Origin: an uncultured Flavobacteriaceae bacterium
GTDB taxonomy: Bacteria; Bacteroidota; Bacteroidia; Flavobacteriales; Flavobacteriaceae
Assembly (NCBI GenBank): GCA_947501845.1
Contig: CANMXP010000006.1
Span: 1 to 64,000 of the forward strand
Length of the DNA: 64,000 nt
Direction: 5' to 3'
Shown: in pieces, positions 27,535-37,711 of the stretch
Layout of the letters: the number at the start of each line of letters is the position of its first letter
Position numbering within the stretch: position 1 is the stretch's first letter
Notes under the pieces: generated by a model
Databases searched by the model: none
What the model was told of the DNA's origin: nothing
The model's input: the letters and a program-made list of their open reading frames with translations, nothing else
Translations under genes and position numbers: made by a program

Positions 27535-27916
27535 AAACTCTTCTACGTTTTGGAGGACGACATCCATTATGTGGAAGTGGTGTAACATCAATAATTTCTG
27601 TTACTTCAATCCCTGCATTGTGGATAGAACGAATAGCAGATTCTCTACCATTTCCAGGTCCTTTAACATAAACCTTTACTTTCTTTAAACCAGCTTCTTG
27701 AGCTACAGCTGCAGCATCTTCGGCAGCCAATTGAGCAGCATAAGGTGTGTTTTTCTTAGAACCTCTAAATCCCATCTTACCAGCAGAAGACCATGATATA
27801 ACGTCTCCTTTTTTGTTGGTAAGCGAAATAATAATGTTATTGAAAGAAGCGGTAACATGTGCTTCTCCTATAGAATCTACAATAACTTTACGTTTTTTAG
27901 TGCTTGTTTTTGCCAT
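27533..27916 (-). CDS. rpsK: 30S ribosomal protein S11
   Basis: 127 residues. Core motifs are [28 protein letters not shown] (in overlapping parts), [18 protein letters not shown] and the C-terminal [15 protein letters not shown], which binds 16S rRNA in the platform near the Shine-Dalgarno helix. Full length and ordinary. It follows rpsM after a 99-base spacer with a short GTTAGTTGTTAG repeat. Confidence 0.98.
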   Translation of the reverse strand: MAKTSTKKRKVIVDSIGEAHVTASFNNIIISLTNKKGDVISWSSAGKMGFRGSKKNTPYAAQLAAEDAAAVAQEAGLKKVKVYVKGPGNGRESAIRSIHNAGIEVTEIIDVTPLPHNGCRPPKRRRV

Positions 27917-28015
27917 ATTATTTTAGTTTCTAGTTGTTAGTTGTTAGTATTAGAATCCTAAACTTTTACATTTCGAACAGATTCCATCTAACGACTAAAT
28001 ACTAATGACTTTTAA

Positions 28016-28390
28016 TTATTTAGTTGCTTTTTTCTTATTAGCAACTGTTTTTCTTCTACCTTTTCTAGTTCTGGAGTTATTCTTAGTACGTTGTCCTCTT
28101 AATGGAAGACCAGATCTATGACGAATACCTCTGTAACACCCAATATCCATTAATCGCTTAATGTTTAATTGAGTTTCAGAACGCAATTCACCTTCGATTG
28201 TATAAGATCCAACAGCTTCACGAATACCACTAATTTGGTCATCGCTCCAGTCTTGAACTTTAGTACTTTCGTCAACCTTAGCCGTTGCTAAAATTTCTTT
28301 TGCTCTACTTCTACCTATTCCATAGATATAAGTTAAAGAGATTACTCCTCTTTTGTTTTTTGGTATGTCTACACCTGCAATTCTTGCCAT
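28016..28390 (-). CDS. rpsM: 30S ribosomal protein S13
   Basis: 124 residues. It starts [17 protein letters not shown], has the helix-two-turns-helix region ([15 protein letters not shown]), and ends with the basic [22 protein letters not shown] tail that reaches the P-site tRNA. Ordinary length. It follows rpmJ by 2 bases. Confidence 0.98.
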   Translation of the reverse strand: MARIAGVDIPKNKRGVISLTYIYGIGRSRAKEILATAKVDESTKVQDWSDDQISGIREAVGSYTIEGELRSETQLNIKRLMDIGCYRGIRHRSGLPLRGQRTKNNSRTRKGRRKTVANKKKATK

Positions 28391-28392
28391 AA

Positions 28393-28509
28393 TTACCCTT
28401 GTCTTTGTTTAAATCTAGGATTCTTTTTGTTTATAACGTAAAGTCTGCCTTTTCTTCGTACGATTTTACAATCCGCACTTCTCTTTTTAAGTGATGCTCT
28501 TACTTTCAT
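28393..28509 (-). CDS. rpmJ: 50S ribosomal protein L36
   Basis: A 38-residue protein beginning [21 protein letters not shown] and ending NPRFKQRQG. It has one cysteine instead of the Cys3-His zinc ligands, so it is the zinc-independent form. It starts only 5 bases after infA, in the usual infA-rpmJ-rpsM order. Its small size makes it easy to miss. Confidence 0.95.
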   Translation of the reverse strand: MKVRASLKKRSADCKIVRRKGRLYVINKKNPRFKQRQG

Positions 28510-28514
28510 CGTAA

Positions 28515-28730
28515 TTAGTATCTATAAGTTATTCGAGCCTTCGTTAAATCGTAAGGACTCATTTCTAATTTCACTTTATCCCCTGGTAATAATTTAATAT
28601 AATGCATACGCATTTTACCAGAAATATGTGCAGTCACAATGTGACCATTTTCCAATTCAACACGAAACATGGCATTTGATAATGCTTCTATAATTGTTCC
28701 GTCTTGTTCTATTGCTGCCTGTTTTGCCAT
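28515..28730 (-). CDS. infA: translation initiation factor IF-1
   Basis: A 71-residue single OB-fold protein that binds the A site of the 30S subunit during initiation. It shows [22 protein letters not shown], then [20 protein letters not shown] and [22 protein letters not shown]. Length is exactly that of the family. It lies 12 bases downstream of secY. Confidence 0.98.
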   Translation of the reverse strand: MAKQAAIEQDGTIIEALSNAMFRVELENGHIVTAHISGKMRMHYIKLLPGDKVKLEMSPYDLTKARITYRY

Positions 28731-28742
28731 AGTAGATATATA

Positions 28743-30095
28743 TTAAGCGCTAGCCTTTCTATTTTTACCTGTTTTCATCAAGCCATCATAATGTCTATTC
28801 AACAAGTATGAATTTACTTGTTGCATCGTGTCAATTGCAACTCCAACCATAATTAATAATGAGGTTCCTCCAAAAAACAATGCCCATCCTTGTTGTACAT
28901 CCATAAGTTTAACAATAAAAGCTGGGAACACAGCTATAAGTGCTAAAAATATAGATCCTGGTAAAGTTATCTGAGACATTATTTTATCAAGATATTCTGA
29001 AGTTTCAGAACCTGGTCGAATACCAGGGATAAAACCACCACTACGTTTTAAATCATCAGCCATTTTATTTGTTGGTACAGTAATCGCTGTGTAAAAATAT
29101 GTGAAAACGATTATTAACAAAGCGAATACTACGTTATACCAAAAACCAAACATACTTGCAGGACCTAGGTTAGTAACCAACCATCCTCCTACAGATGAAT
29201 CTTTTAATAAATCGGTTCCTCCAATCATACCAGGCACAAACATAATAGCTTGAGCAAATATAATAGGCATAACCCCTGAAGCATTTAACTTTAATGGAAT
29301 ATACTGTCTTGAACCAGCCATCGCGCTCTTTTCATAACCACCAGAAGCAGTTCGTCTTGCATATTGTACGGCTATTTTTCTAACAGCCATAACCAGCATG
29401 ATTGTAACTAAAATAATAACAAACCAGATAACCAATTCGAAAAGAATAAGCATCACATTGTTACCTTCTAATCTAGTAGCGGCATTTTGAATGAATGACT
29501 GAGGTAATATTGCAATAATACCAACCATTATTAATAATGAAATTCCATTACCTATCCCCTTATCTGTAATCTTCTCACCTAACCACATAGCGAAAATACA
29601 ACCTGTGACTAAAATACTTACTGAAGAGAAATAGAATAAAGGTCCTGTACCTAATAAAAAGGCACTTGGTGGAACTCCTAAACTTGGTAAACTTGCTAAA
29701 TAACCTGGTGCTTGTAATAAACAAATGGCAATAGTTAACCAACGTGTAATTTGATTAACTTTCTTTTGCCCACTAGCTCCTTCTTTTTGCAGTTTTTGCA
29801 AATAAGGAATAGCAATACCCATTAATTGTACAACAATAGAAGCAGAAATGTAAGGCATAATACCCAAGGCAAATACAGATGCTCTAGAAAATGCTCCTCC
29901 AGTAAACTGGCTAAGCAATCCTAATAAACCCTGATTTGTATTATCTCCTAAGGCTGCTAATTGTCCAGCATCAATACCTGGTAACGTGACCTGAGTACCA
30001 AAACGGTATACTAATAACAGACCTAGTGTTACTATGATTCTGTTTCTTAGTTCCTCAATTTTCCAAACATTTTTTAAAGATTCTATAAACTTCAT
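28743..30095 (-). CDS. secY: protein translocase subunit SecY
   Basis: This 450-residue, ten-pass inner-membrane channel forms the SecYEG translocon. The first transmembrane segment follows EELRNRIIVTLGLLLVYRFG; TM2 plug region has LGIMPYISASIVVQL; a cytoplasmic loop has PTNKMADDLKRSGGFIPGIRPG. It sits at the classic place after rplO in the spc operon. SecE and SecG are not in the window. Confidence 0.97.
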   Translation of the reverse strand: MKFIESLKNVWKIEELRNRIIVTLGLLLVYRFGTQVTLPGIDAGQLAALGDNTNQGLLGLLSQFTGGAFSRASVFALGIMPYISASIVVQLMGIAIPYLQKLQKEGASGQKKVNQITRWLTIAICLLQAPGYLASLPSLGVPPSAFLLGTGPLFYFSSVSILVTGCIFAMWLGEKITDKGIGNGISLLIMVGIIAILPQSFIQNAATRLEGNNVMLILFELVIWFVIILVTIMLVMAVRKIAVQYARRTASGGYEKSAMAGSRQYIPLKLNASGVMPIIFAQAIMFVPGMIGGTDLLKDSSVGGWLVTNLGPASMFGFWYNVVFALLIIVFTYFYTAITVPTNKMADDLKRSGGFIPGIRPGSETSEYLDKIMSQITLPGSIFLALIAVFPAFIVKLMDVQQGWALFFGGTSLLIMVGVAIDTMQQVNSYLLNRHYDGLMKTGKNRKASA

Positions 30096-30110
30096 ACTTA
30101 TAATATGGTC

Positions 30111-30563
30111 TTATAATGTTATTGCTTCTCCTCCAGCTGCTTCTATAGCTGCTTTTGCTGAAGCTGTAAATTTATGCGCAGATACTTTTAATTTTGCTTT
30201 TAACTCACCTCTACCCATAATCTTAACTAGATCATTCTTTCCAGCTAAACGATTTGAGAATAAAGTTTCGAAATCTACTGTATCTTTTATTTTCTTATCA
30301 TCAACCAATTGTTGTAAAGTATCTAAATTGATACCTTGATACTCAACACGGTTAATGTTAGTAAAACCAAATTTAGGAACACGTCTTTGAAGTGGCATTT
30401 GACCTCCTTCAAATCCTAGTTTCTTAGAATAACCAGAACGAGATTTAGCTCCTTTGTGACCACGCGTAGCCGTACCACCTTTTCCGGAACCTTGTCCTCT
30501 ACCTATTCTTTTTCCTTGGCCTTTTACTGAACCTTCTGCAGGTTTTAAATTACTTAAATCCAT
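30111..30563 (-). CDS. rplO: 50S ribosomal protein L15
   Basis: 150 residues. The N-terminal glycine/arginine-rich arm (GKRIGRGQGSGKGGTATRGHKG) threads into 23S rRNA and is followed by a globular domain. The frame extends to 30593, overlapping rpmD by 17 bases, but the conserved start is MDLSNLKPAEGS at 30563, 13 bases after rpmD. Confidence 0.97.
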   Translation of the reverse strand: MDLSNLKPAEGSVKGQGKRIGRGQGSGKGGTATRGHKGAKSRSGYSKKLGFEGGQMPLQRRVPKFGFTNINRVEYQGINLDTLQQLVDDKKIKDTVDFETLFSNRLAGKNDLVKIMGRGELKAKLKVSAHKFTASAKAAIEAAGGEAITL

Positions 30564-30576
30564 TTTCAGTTTTATA

Positions 30577-30759
30577 TTATTTTGCTTCTTCAACAGAAAC
30601 TAAATGTGAAACTTTAGCAATCATACCTAAGATGTTAGGTGTATTCTCATGCTCTTTTACTTGACCAATCTTTTTAAGACCAAGAGCTTCTAAAGTTCTT
30701 TTTTGTCTTTGCGTGCGATTGATTGCGCTTTTAACTTTTTTTACTTTAATCTTTGCCAT
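30577..30759 (-). CDS. rpmD: 50S ribosomal protein L30
   Basis: A 60-residue short-form bacterial L30: MAKIKVKKVKSAINRTQRQK, LEALGLKKIGQ and NTPNILGMIAKVSHLV are its three recognisable segments. Single-domain, as in other bacteria. It lies 11 bases after rpsE. Confidence 0.97.
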   Translation of the reverse strand: MAKIKVKKVKSAINRTQRQKRTLEALGLKKIGQVKEHENTPNILGMIAKVSHLVSVEEAK

Positions 30760-30770
30760 CTCTGATGTTA

Positions 30771-31295
30771 TTAAGCGTTAAAAACTTGTTCAAGTGAAAT
30801 ACCTCTATCTCTAGCAATTGCATTAGCATCTCTTAATTGTAATAAAGCATCAAATGTTGCTTTTACTACATTATGAGGGTTGGAAGATCCTTGAGATTTT
30901 GATAATACATCATGTATACCAACGGCCTCAAGAACAGTTCTAACAGCTCCACCTGCAATAACTCCTGTACCAGGAGCAGCTGGAATGATATTTACTCTTG
31001 CTCCACCATATTTCCCTTTTTGTTCATGTGGTAATGTTCCTTTTATAATAGGAATTCTTACTAGGTTTTTCTTAGCATCTTCGACTGCTTTTGCAATAGC
31101 ACTAGCAACATCTTTAGATTTTCCTAAACCTTGTCCTACAACACCTGCTTCATCACCAACCACGACGATTGCTGAAAAACCAAATGCTCTACCACCTTTA
31201 GTTACTTTTGTAACCCTTTGTACACCAACTAAACGATCTTTAAGATCTAATCCACCTGGTTTTACTAACTCTGCACTTTTATATTTTTGAAACAT
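30771..31295 (-). CDS. rpsE: 30S ribosomal protein S5
   Basis: 174 residues. It has the double-stranded-RNA-binding-like N-terminal domain ([20 protein letters not shown], then [16 protein letters not shown]) and the C-terminal [18 protein letters not shown] domain. It helps translational fidelity and mRNA entry. Spacing to rplR is 6 bases. Confidence 0.98.
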   Translation of the reverse strand: MFQKYKSAELVKPGGLDLKDRLVGVQRVTKVTKGGRAFGFSAIVVVGDEAGVVGQGLGKSKDVASAIAKAVEDAKKNLVRIPIIKGTLPHEQKGKYGGARVNIIPAAPGTGVIAGGAVRTVLEAVGIHDVLSKSQGSSNPHNVVKATFDALLQLRDANAIARDRGISLEQVFNA

Positions 31296-31301
31296 AATAT
31301 T

Positions 31302-31661
31302 CTAGAATTTAAGTCCTGCTTCTCTAGCTCCTTCAGCTAATGATTTTACTCTACCATGATATAAATAACCACCTCTATCGAAAGTGATTGTTTCTACACC
31401 TGCTTTTAAAGCTTTTTCAGCAATTGTTTTTCCTACTAGAGTAGCAACTTCTGTTTTAGTACCTTTTGCAGAACTAATAATATCTTTATCTCTTGAAGAT
31501 GCAGCACTGATAGTTGTACCATTTACGTCATCCACAATTTGAGCATAAATTTCTTTATTACTTCTAAAAACAGTTAATCTTGGTCTAGCTTCTGTTCCAG
31601 AAACTACTTTACGAATTCTGTTTTTAATCCTTTGTCTTCTTTGATTCTTTGTTAATGCCAT
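31302..31661 (-). CDS. rplR: 50S ribosomal protein L18
   Basis: 119 residues. It is recognised by [21 protein letters not shown] and the C-terminal [23 protein letters not shown] core. It binds 5S rRNA with L5 in the central protuberance. It follows rplF by 10 bases. Confidence 0.98.
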   Translation of the reverse strand: MALTKNQRRQRIKNRIRKVVSGTEARPRLTVFRSNKEIYAQIVDDVNGTTISAASSRDKDIISSAKGTKTEVATLVGKTIAEKALKAGVETITFDRGGYLYHGRVKSLAEGAREAGLKF

Positions 31662-31671
31662 AACTATTTTA

Positions 31672-32214
31672 TTAAGCTGATTTACCTGCTTTTCTTCTTA
31701 TTTCTTCACCAACAAACTTGATTCCTTTTCCTTTGTAAGGTTCAGGTTTTCTAAATCCGCGGATCTTTGCAGCTACTTGACCAACAAGTTGTTTATCAAA
31801 CGATGTTAACTTTACTATTGGATTCTTCCCTTTTTCTGAAACTGTTTCAACTTTTACTTCTGGAGCAATATCTAAAACAATATTATGAGAAAAACCTAAG
31901 GCTAAATCTAACTTTTGTCCTTGGTTTGATGCTCTATAACCTACACCTACTAACTCTAATTCTTTGGTCCATCCTTTAGATACACCCGCAATCATGTTAT
32001 GCATTAATGATCTGTATAAACCATGTTTTGCTTTTTGATCTTTAGAATCAGATGAACGTGTAACTAATATGTTACCATCTTCAACCTTTATTTCAACAGA
32101 ATCGTAATTTTGCGTTAACTCTCCTAATTTTCCTTTTACAGTTACAACATTATCTTTAACATCAACTGTTACACCTTCTGGAATGGCTACTGGATTATTT
32201 CCTATTCTTGACAT
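31672..32214 (-). CDS. rplF: 50S ribosomal protein L6
   Basis: 180 residues with two L6 domains: [18 protein letters not shown] at the start and the C-terminal [19 protein letters not shown] signature, which contacts the sarcin-ricin region near the factor-binding site. Ordinary length. It follows rpsH by 18 bases. Confidence 0.98.
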   Translation of the reverse strand: MSRIGNNPVAIPEGVTVDVKDNVVTVKGKLGELTQNYDSVEIKVEDGNILVTRSSDSKDQKAKHGLYRSLMHNMIAGVSKGWTKELELVGVGYRASNQGQKLDLALGFSHNIVLDIAPEVKVETVSEKGKNPIVKLTSFDKQLVGQVAAKIRGFRKPEPYKGKGIKFVGEEIRRKAGKSA

Positions 32215-32232
32215 TTCTTTCTGGCTTTTAAA

Positions 32233-32631
32233 TTAGTAAACGTAACATAATACTTCGCCACCTACATTATCCCTTTTGGCTTGTTTACCAGTCATTACTC
32301 CATGAGAAGTTGAAACAATGGCAATACCAAGACCATTAAGGATTCTAGGTAGTTCCTTAGAACCAGCATACTTACGTAAACCTGGTTTACTAATTCTTTG
32401 AAGTTTCTTAATTACAGGCTCTTTAGTTTCTTTATTGTACTTAAGGGCTATTTTAATAGTACCCTGTACAGTTGAATCGTCAAACTTGTAACTTAAAATA
32501 TATCCTTGTTCGAATAATATTTTTGTGATGTCTTTTTTCAAGTTAGATGCAGGAATCTCAACCACTCTATGGTTTGCTCGTATTGCATTTCTAACTCTCG
32601 TAAGATAATCCGATATTGGATCTGTATACAT
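32233..32631 (-). CDS. rpsH: 30S ribosomal protein S8
   Basis: 132 residues. It starts MYTDPISDYLTRVRNAIRA and ends GIAIVSTSHGVMTGKQAKRD with GGEVLCYVY, the C-terminal rRNA-binding region. In E. coli S8 regulates the spc operon; here a 73-base spacer to rpsN holds no obvious target structure. Confidence 0.98.
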   Translation of the reverse strand: MYTDPISDYLTRVRNAIRANHRVVEIPASNLKKDITKILFEQGYILSYKFDDSTVQGTIKIALKYNKETKEPVIKKLQRISKPGLRKYAGSKELPRILNGLGIAIVSTSHGVMTGKQAKRDNVGGEVLCYVY

Positions 32632-32704
32632 ATTTATTAATTTGCGGTAATGGTTTTCAAAAGAACCTTTCTTTTGAACCTAAAACCAATTTATAATTCT
32701 TTTT

Positions 32705-32974
32705 TTACCAACTTGCTTTTCTAACACCAGGTATTAATCCTTGGTTAGCCATTTCTCTAAATGTTACACGAGAAATTCCAAAGTTTCTCATATAGCCCTT
32801 AGGTCTTCCTGTTAATTTGCATCTGTTGTGCATACGAACAGGAGAAGCGTTTTTAGGTAACTTTTGTAATGCTTCGTAATCTCCAGCTTCTTTTAAAGCT
32901 TTACGCTTTTCAGCATATTTCGCTACTGTTTTTGCTCTTTTAACCTCACGGGCTTTCATTGATTCTTTAGCCAT
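32705..32974 (-). CDS. rpsN: 30S ribosomal protein S14
   Basis: An 89-residue long-form S14 ([50 protein letters not shown]). Only one cysteine is present, so it is the zinc-independent (C-minus) type, matching the zinc-free L36 in the same cluster. It begins 3 bases after rplE. Confidence 0.97.
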   Translation of the reverse strand: MAKESMKAREVKRAKTVAKYAEKRKALKEAGDYEALQKLPKNASPVRMHNRCKLTGRPKGYMRNFGISRVTFREMANQGLIPGVRKASW

Positions 32975-32977
32975 AAC

Positions 32978-33529
32978 TTAGTTCTTTTTAAAAGGTAACC
33001 CTAGTTCTGTTAATAATGATTTTGCTTCTTTATCCGTATCAGCAGATGTTACAAATGTAATATCCATTCCAGAAATTTTATTAACCTTATCGATGTTAAT
33101 TTCTGGGAATATTATTTGCTCAGTAACTCCTAAATTGTAGTTACCTCTACCATCAAATCCAGTTGCTTTTATACCATTAAAGTCTCTAACACGTGGTAAC
33201 GCAGAAGTAACTAAACGGTCTAAGAATTCATACATTCTTTCGCCACGTAAAGTCACTTTAGCACCAATTGGCATCCCTTTACGTAATTTGAATGATGCAA
33301 CATCTTTTTTAGATAATGTTGATATAGCTTTTTGTCCAGATATTGTAGTCAATTCTTCTACTGCGTAGTCAATTAACTTTTTGTCTGCTACTGCTGCTCC
33401 AACACCTTTAGATATTACAATCTTTTTAAGTACTGGAACTTGCATAACATTCTTATATCCAAATTCTTCTGTAAGAGCTGCAATTACTCTGCTTTTATAC
33501 TCTTCTTTAAGTCTAGGTGAATATGCCAT
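32978..33529 (-). CDS. rplE: 50S ribosomal protein L5
   Basis: 183 residues. Conserved blocks are [43 protein letters not shown] and the [18 protein letters not shown] segment. It binds 5S rRNA and contacts the P-site tRNA. Only 2 bases separate it from rplX. Confidence 0.98.
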   Translation of the reverse strand: MAYSPRLKEEYKSRVIAALTEEFGYKNVMQVPVLKKIVISKGVGAAVADKKLIDYAVEELTTISGQKAISTLSKKDVASFKLRKGMPIGAKVTLRGERMYEFLDRLVTSALPRVRDFNGIKATGFDGRGNYNLGVTEQIIFPEINIDKVNKISGMDITFVTSADTDKEAKSLLTELGLPFKKN

Positions 33530-33531
33530 AA

Positions 33532-33843
33532 CTATATTACTTCATTAGATTTTGTTGAAAATCTTACTTTCTTATCGCCTTCTACTCTATAACCCACTCT
33601 AGTTGTTTCTCCATTTGAAGTTAACAATGATAAGTTTGAAATGTGAATAGCAGCTTCTTTCTCTACGATACCTCCTTGAGGACTTTGTGCACTTGGTTTT
33701 GTATGTTTCTTCACCATGTTTACACCCTCAACGATCGCTTTGTTCTTATCTATTAATACCTTCTGTACTTTACCTTCAGATCCTTTATGATCTCCAGCAA
33801 TTACTTTTACAGTATCTCCAGTTTTTATTTTAAGCTTTGTCAT
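33532..33843 (-). CDS. rplX: 50S ribosomal protein L24
   Basis: A 103-residue KOW-domain protein ([22 protein letters not shown] near the start) that initiates 50S assembly by binding 23S rRNA domain I. The C-terminal part, [20 protein letters not shown], is normal. It follows rplN by 14 bases. Confidence 0.98.
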   Translation of the reverse strand: MTKLKIKTGDTVKVIAGDHKGSEGKVQKVLIDKNKAIVEGVNMVKKHTKPSAQSPQGGIVEKEAAIHISNLSLLTSNGETTRVGYRVEGDKKVRFSTKSNEVI

Positions 33844-33857
33844 CTTAAATTAATGTA

Positions 33858-34226
33858 TTAAAGCACCTCTGGTGCTAATGATACAATTTTCATGAATTGT
33901 TTATCACGAAGTTCTCTAGCAACAGGACCAAATACACGTGTTCCTCTCATTTCACCCGTTGGGTTTAATAAAACACAAGCATTATCGTCGAATCTAATAT
34001 AAGATCCATCTGGTCTTCTTACTTCCTTTTTAGTACGAACAACAACTGCAGTTGAAACAGCACCTTTTTTAATGTTTCCATTAGGTGTTGCATCTTTAAC
34101 CGAAACAACTATTTTGTCTCCTACAGAAGCGTATCTTCTCTTAGTACCACCTAGAACACGTATTGTTAATACTTCTTTAGCTCCAGTGTTATCTGCTACC
34201 TTTAATCTTGATTCTTGCTGTACCAT
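33858..34226 (-). CDS. rplN: 50S ribosomal protein L14
   Basis: 122 residues. It starts [19 protein letters not shown] and has the signature [21 protein letters not shown]14 sits at the subunit interface and contacts 16S rRNA helix 14. It follows rpsQ by 2 bases. Confidence 0.98.
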   Translation of the reverse strand: MVQQESRLKVADNTGAKEVLTIRVLGGTKRRYASVGDKIVVSVKDATPNGNIKKGAVSTAVVVRTKKEVRRPDGSYIRFDDNACVLLNPTGEMRGTRVFGPVARELRDKQFMKIVSLAPEVL

Positions 34227-34228
34227 AA

Positions 34229-34486
34229 TTATTTAGCTCTTTCTATGATTTCAACTAATCTCCAACATTTAGATTTACTTAAAGGTCTTGTTTCCATGAT
34301 CTTTACCGTATCTCCAATATTACAATCGTTTGTTTCGTCGTGTGCAACATATTTTTTTGTTTTTAACACGAACTTACCATACATAGGATGTTTTACTTTT
34401 TTAACCTCTGCAACAACTATTGATTTTTGCATTTTGTTACTAGTAACAACTCCTATACGTTCTTTTCTTAAATTTCTTGTTTCCAT
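34229..34486 (-). CDS. rpsQ: 30S ribosomal protein S17
   Basis: An 85-residue OB-fold protein ([55 protein letters not shown]). It stabilises the 5-prime domain of 16S rRNA. It follows rpmC by 12 bases. Confidence 0.98.
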   Translation of the reverse strand: METRNLRKERIGVVTSNKMQKSIVVAEVKKVKHPMYGKFVLKTKKYVAHDETNDCNIGDTVKIMETRPLSKSKCWRLVEIIERAK

Positions 34487-34498
34487 CTTTCAGCAGAA

Positions 34499-34690
34499 TT
34501 ATTGTAATTCTCTTTTAGTTAATTCTGTCGCAATTCTAGCTACGGTACGTCTTATAGTACGTAATTGAATTGGATTTTCTAAAGGAGATATTGCATGAGC
34601 TAGTTTAAGGTCTGAATAACTCTTTTTTGTTTCACCAAGTTTCTCTTGTAACTCAGCTGTAGATAATTCTTTAATTTCTGATTGTTTCAT
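34499..34690 (-). CDS. rpmC: 50S ribosomal protein L29
   Basis: A 63-residue helical hairpin protein near the peptide exit tunnel (MKQSEIKELSTAELQEKLGE; LENPIQLRTIRRTVARIAT). An upstream TTG at 34726 would extend it by 12 residues into rplP; the ATG at 34690, 13 bases after the rplP stop, matches the family start and is preferred. Confidence 0.97.
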   Translation of the reverse strand: MKQSEIKELSTAELQEKLGETKKSYSDLKLAHAISPLENPIQLRTIRRTVARIATELTKRELQ

Positions 34691-34703
34691 AATATCAAAT
34701 AAA

Positions 34704-35123
34704 TTATGCTTCGTAATCGCGAGCAATTAAAAACTTAGTTTTTACTGGTAACTTTTGTGCTGCTAAGCGTAATGCTTCTTTAGCAACATCTAACGGCACA
34801 CCACCAACTTCAAATAAAACACGTCCAGGTCTGCAAACAGCTACCCAATATTCAACGGCTCCTTTACCTTTACCCATACGTACTTCGAGAGGCTTTTTTG
34901 TGATAGGCTTGTCTGGAAATATTTTAATCCAAAGCTGTCCTTCTCTTTTCATGTAACGTGTAGCCGCAATACGAGCTGCTTCAATTTGACGTGACGTTAT
35001 AAAAGTTGCGTCTAATGCTTTTATTCCAAAAGTTCCATATGATAATTGGTGCCCTCTTCCAGAGAGACCTTTCATACGTCCTTTTTGTTGCTTACGAAAT
35101 TTTGTTCTTTTAGGCTGTAACAT
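34704..35123 (-). CDS. rplP: 50S ribosomal protein L16
   Basis: 139 residues. It starts [19 protein letters not shown] and has [19 protein letters not shown] and [19 protein letters not shown], loops close to the A site and the elongation-factor region. Length is normal. It follows rpsC by 21 bases. Confidence 0.98.
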   Translation of the reverse strand: MLQPKRTKFRKQQKGRMKGLSGRGHQLSYGTFGIKALDATFITSRQIEAARIAATRYMKREGQLWIKIFPDKPITKKPLEVRMGKGKGAVEYWVAVCRPGRVLFEVGGVPLDVAKEALRLAAQKLPVKTKFLIARDYEA

Positions 35124-35144
35124 TTTTCTTTACTTTATAAAAAA

Positions 35145-35870
35145 TTACTTTCTACGACGAGGGTTAGATTTATTTCCACCACGTCCTCCGGCTCCACCTT
35201 TTCCTTGCTTTTTGGATAAACCAACTAGCGGAGAAAGTTCTCTTTTACCATATACTTCACCTTTCATGATCCATACTTTAACACCCAGTCTACCATAAGT
35301 AGTGTGTGCCTCAACTAAAGCATAATCAATATCGGCTCTGAAGGTAGATAAAGGAATACGCCCTTCTTTGTAGTGTTCAGAACGCGCCATTTCAGCACCA
35401 TTTAAACGACCACTAATTTGGATTTTAATTCCTTCAGCATTCATACGCATTGTAGCAGCGATAGCCATCTTTATGGCACGTCTGTATGAAATTCTGTTTT
35501 CAATTTGACGAGCAATACTAGATCCTACTAAAAATGCATCAAGTTCAGGTCTTTTAATTTCAAAGATGTTAATCTGAACTTCTTTTCCAGTAATTTTCTT
35601 AAGCTCTTCTTTTAACTTGTCTACCTCTTGACCACCTTTACCGATAATAATACCAGGTCTAGCAGTAGTGATAGTAACGGTTACAAGCTTCAAAGTTCTT
35701 TCGATAATTACTCTACTTACACTAGCTTTAGATAAACGCGCGTGAACGTATTTTCTAATTTTATCATCTTCGGCAAGCTTATCTCCATAATCATTACCTC
35801 CATACCAGTTAGATTCCCATCCTCTGATAATACCTAAGCGATTTCCGATTGGATTTGTTTTTTGTCCCAT
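35145..35870 (-). CDS. rpsC: 30S ribosomal protein S3
   Basis: 241 residues with a KH domain ([21 protein letters not shown]) and the C-terminal S3 domain ([36 protein letters not shown]). A basic, glycine-rich tail ([17 protein letters not shown]) ends it. It lines the mRNA entry channel and follows rplV by 9 bases. Confidence 0.98.
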   Translation of the reverse strand: MGQKTNPIGNRLGIIRGWESNWYGGNDYGDKLAEDDKIRKYVHARLSKASVSRVIIERTLKLVTVTITTARPGIIIGKGGQEVDKLKEELKKITGKEVQINIFEIKRPELDAFLVGSSIARQIENRISYRRAIKMAIAATMRMNAEGIKIQISGRLNGAEMARSEHYKEGRIPLSTFRADIDYALVEAHTTYGRLGVKVWIMKGEVYGKRELSPLVGLSKKQGKGGAGGRGGNKSNPRRRK

Positions 35871-35879
35871 ACTTCTATC

Positions 35880-36287
35880 TTAGCTTTGTGTGTTATTGTT
35901 AGCTCCAACTACTAATGTAACGTGGTTAGAACGTTTTCTAATTCTATGTGCACGACCTTGAGGAGCTGGACGTAATCTCTTTAACATAGATCCGCTATCC
36001 ACTTTAATCTCCTTTACAAAAAGTTCAGCTTCTTCAATATTAGCATCTTCGTTTTTAGATTGCCAGTTTGCAATTGCAGACAATAACAATTTCTCTAAAC
36101 GACCAGAAGCTTCCTTTTGATTGAACTTTAAAATATTTAGTGCATTTTCTACTTTTTCACCTCTTACTAAATCGGCTACTAAACGCATTTTTCTCGGTGA
36201 TGTAGGACAATTATTAAGCTTAGCAAAAGCAACTTGCTTTTTTGCTTCCTTAATAGCGTCTGCCATTTGTTTTTTACGACTTCCCAT
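35880..36287 (-). CDS. rplV: 50S ribosomal protein L22
   Basis: 135 residues. Its long beta-hairpin reaches into the exit tunnel ([20 protein letters not shown] near 103-122); [18 protein letters not shown] is the conserved N-terminal block. The N-terminus ([18 protein letters not shown]) is about 18 residues longer than in E. coli. An internal ATG at 36266 ([12 protein letters not shown]) is an alternative start. Confidence 0.95.
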   Translation of the reverse strand: MGSRKKQMADAIKEAKKQVAFAKLNNCPTSPRKMRLVADLVRGEKVENALNILKFNQKEASGRLEKLLLSAIANWQSKNEDANIEEAELFVKEIKVDSGSMLKRLRPAPQGRAHRIRKRSNHVTLVVGANNNTQS

Positions 36288-36293
36288 AGCTTA

Positions 36294-36572
36294 CTACTTT
36301 TTACCTTTATTTTTAGCACCTGCATGTCCACGGAATGAACGTGTTGGTGAAAATTCTCCTAATTTATGACCTACCATGTTTTCAGTTACATAAACTGGTA
36401 CAAATTGGCGGCCATTGTGTACTGCTATAGTTTGTCCAACAAAATCTGGAGTAATCATACTGGCTCTTGACCAAGTTTTGATTACTGTTTTCTTGTTAGC
36501 TTCTACATTAGCAGCCACTTTTCTTTCTAATTTATAATGAACGTAAGGTCCTTTTTTTAATGATCTTGCCAT
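36294..36572 (-). CDS. rpsS: 30S ribosomal protein S19
   Basis: 92 residues. It starts [19 protein letters not shown] and has the signature [20 protein letters not shown] and [14 protein letters not shown]. It pairs with S13 at the subunit head. Length is normal. Confidence 0.98.
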   Translation of the reverse strand: MARSLKKGPYVHYKLERKVAANVEANKKTVIKTWSRASMITPDFVGQTIAVHNGRQFVPVYVTENMVGHKLGEFSPTRSFRGHAGAKNKGKK

Positions 36573-36575
36573 GTC

Positions 36576-37403
36576 TTATTTCTTTCTACGTTCTACAATA
36601 TATTTATTACTTGCTTTAGTCTTAGAACGGGTTCTATAACCTTTAGCAGGAATACCGTTTCTTGAACGTGGATGTCCTCCTGAAGATTTACCTTCACCAC
36701 CACCCATTGGGTGATCAATTGGATTCATAACTACTGGTCTAGTACGTGGTCTTCTACCTAACCATCTTGTTCTACCTGCTTTTCCTCCAACTAGTAATTG
36801 ATGATCTGAATTAGAAACTACACCTACAGTAGCCATACAGTTAACAAGTATTAATCTTGTTTCTCCTGATGGTAATTTAATCGTAGCAAATTTACCGTCT
36901 CTTGCCATTAACTGAGCAAAAGCACCAGCACTACGAGCCATAACAGCTCCTTGTCCTGGACGTAATTCTACACAAGAAATAATAGTTCCTAATGGAATTT
37001 CACTTAATGGCATAGCATTTCCAATTTCTGGAGCAACACCTTCTAAACCAGATACCACATTTTGCCCAACTTTTAAACCGTTTTGAGCAATAATGTATCT
37101 TTTTTCGCCATCTTGATAGTTCAATAATGCGATAAAAGCGGTTCTGTTTGGATCGTATTCAATAGACTTAACTTCCGCTGGAATTCCAGTTTTGTTACGT
37201 TTAAAATCGATAATACGATACTTTCTTTTATGACCTCCACCTATATAGCGCATGGTCATTTTTCCTTGACTGTTTCTACCACCAGACCTTTTATTCGGAA
37301 CGAGTAAACTCTTTTCCGGCTTATCAGTAGTTATGGCGTCATAACCATTTACTACTCTAAATCGCTGTCCTGGTGTGATTGGTTTTAATTTTCTTACTGA
37401 CAT
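36576..37403 (-). CDS. rplB: 50S ribosomal protein L2
   Basis: This 275-residue primary 23S rRNA-binding protein is needed for subunit association and peptidyl transferase activity. It has the RNA-binding domain ([20 protein letters not shown]) and the C-terminal signature [20 protein letters not shown] with the conserved histidine. It follows rplW by 10 bases. Confidence 0.98.
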   Translation of the reverse strand: MSVRKLKPITPGQRFRVVNGYDAITTDKPEKSLLVPNKRSGGRNSQGKMTMRYIGGGHKRKYRIIDFKRNKTGIPAEVKSIEYDPNRTAFIALLNYQDGEKRYIIAQNGLKVGQNVVSGLEGVAPEIGNAMPLSEIPLGTIISCVELRPGQGAVMARSAGAFAQLMARDGKFATIKLPSGETRLILVNCMATVGVVSNSDHQLLVGGKAGRTRWLGRRPRTRPVVMNPIDHPMGGGEGKSSGGHPRSRNGIPAKGYRTRSKTKASNKYIVERRKK

Positions 37404-37413
37404 TGTTGTCTAA

Positions 37414-37704
37414 TTACATGTTACTGTATAAATCAATCATTTCACCTTCCGCCAGTTGTACAATTGCTTTTTTAACAGCATTTGTTTTACCATGTTGAAT
37501 ACCTGTTTTTGTAAAACGGGTTCTTCTATCTGGACGGACATTTATAGTACGAACTTTTTCAACAGAAACACCATAAACAGCTTCCACTGCTTTTTTAATT
37601 TCTACCTTGTTCGCCTTAGTATTCACCGCGAAAGTATAGCAGTTTCTTAACTCGCTATCTGCAGTCGCTTTTTCTGTGATTATAGGTTTAATTAAGATAC
37701 TCAT
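37414..37704 (-). CDS. rplW: 50S ribosomal protein L23
   Basis: 96 residues. It is the docking site of trigger factor and SRP at the tunnel exit: ILIKPIITEKATADSELRN, then VEIKKAVEAVYGVSVEKVRT. Ordinary length. It follows rplD by 7 bases. Confidence 0.97.
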   Translation of the reverse strand: MSILIKPIITEKATADSELRNCYTFAVNTKANKVEIKKAVEAVYGVSVEKVRTINVRPDRRTRFTKTGIQHGKTNAVKKAIVQLAEGEMIDLYSNM

Positions 37705-37711
37705 CTGTTTC

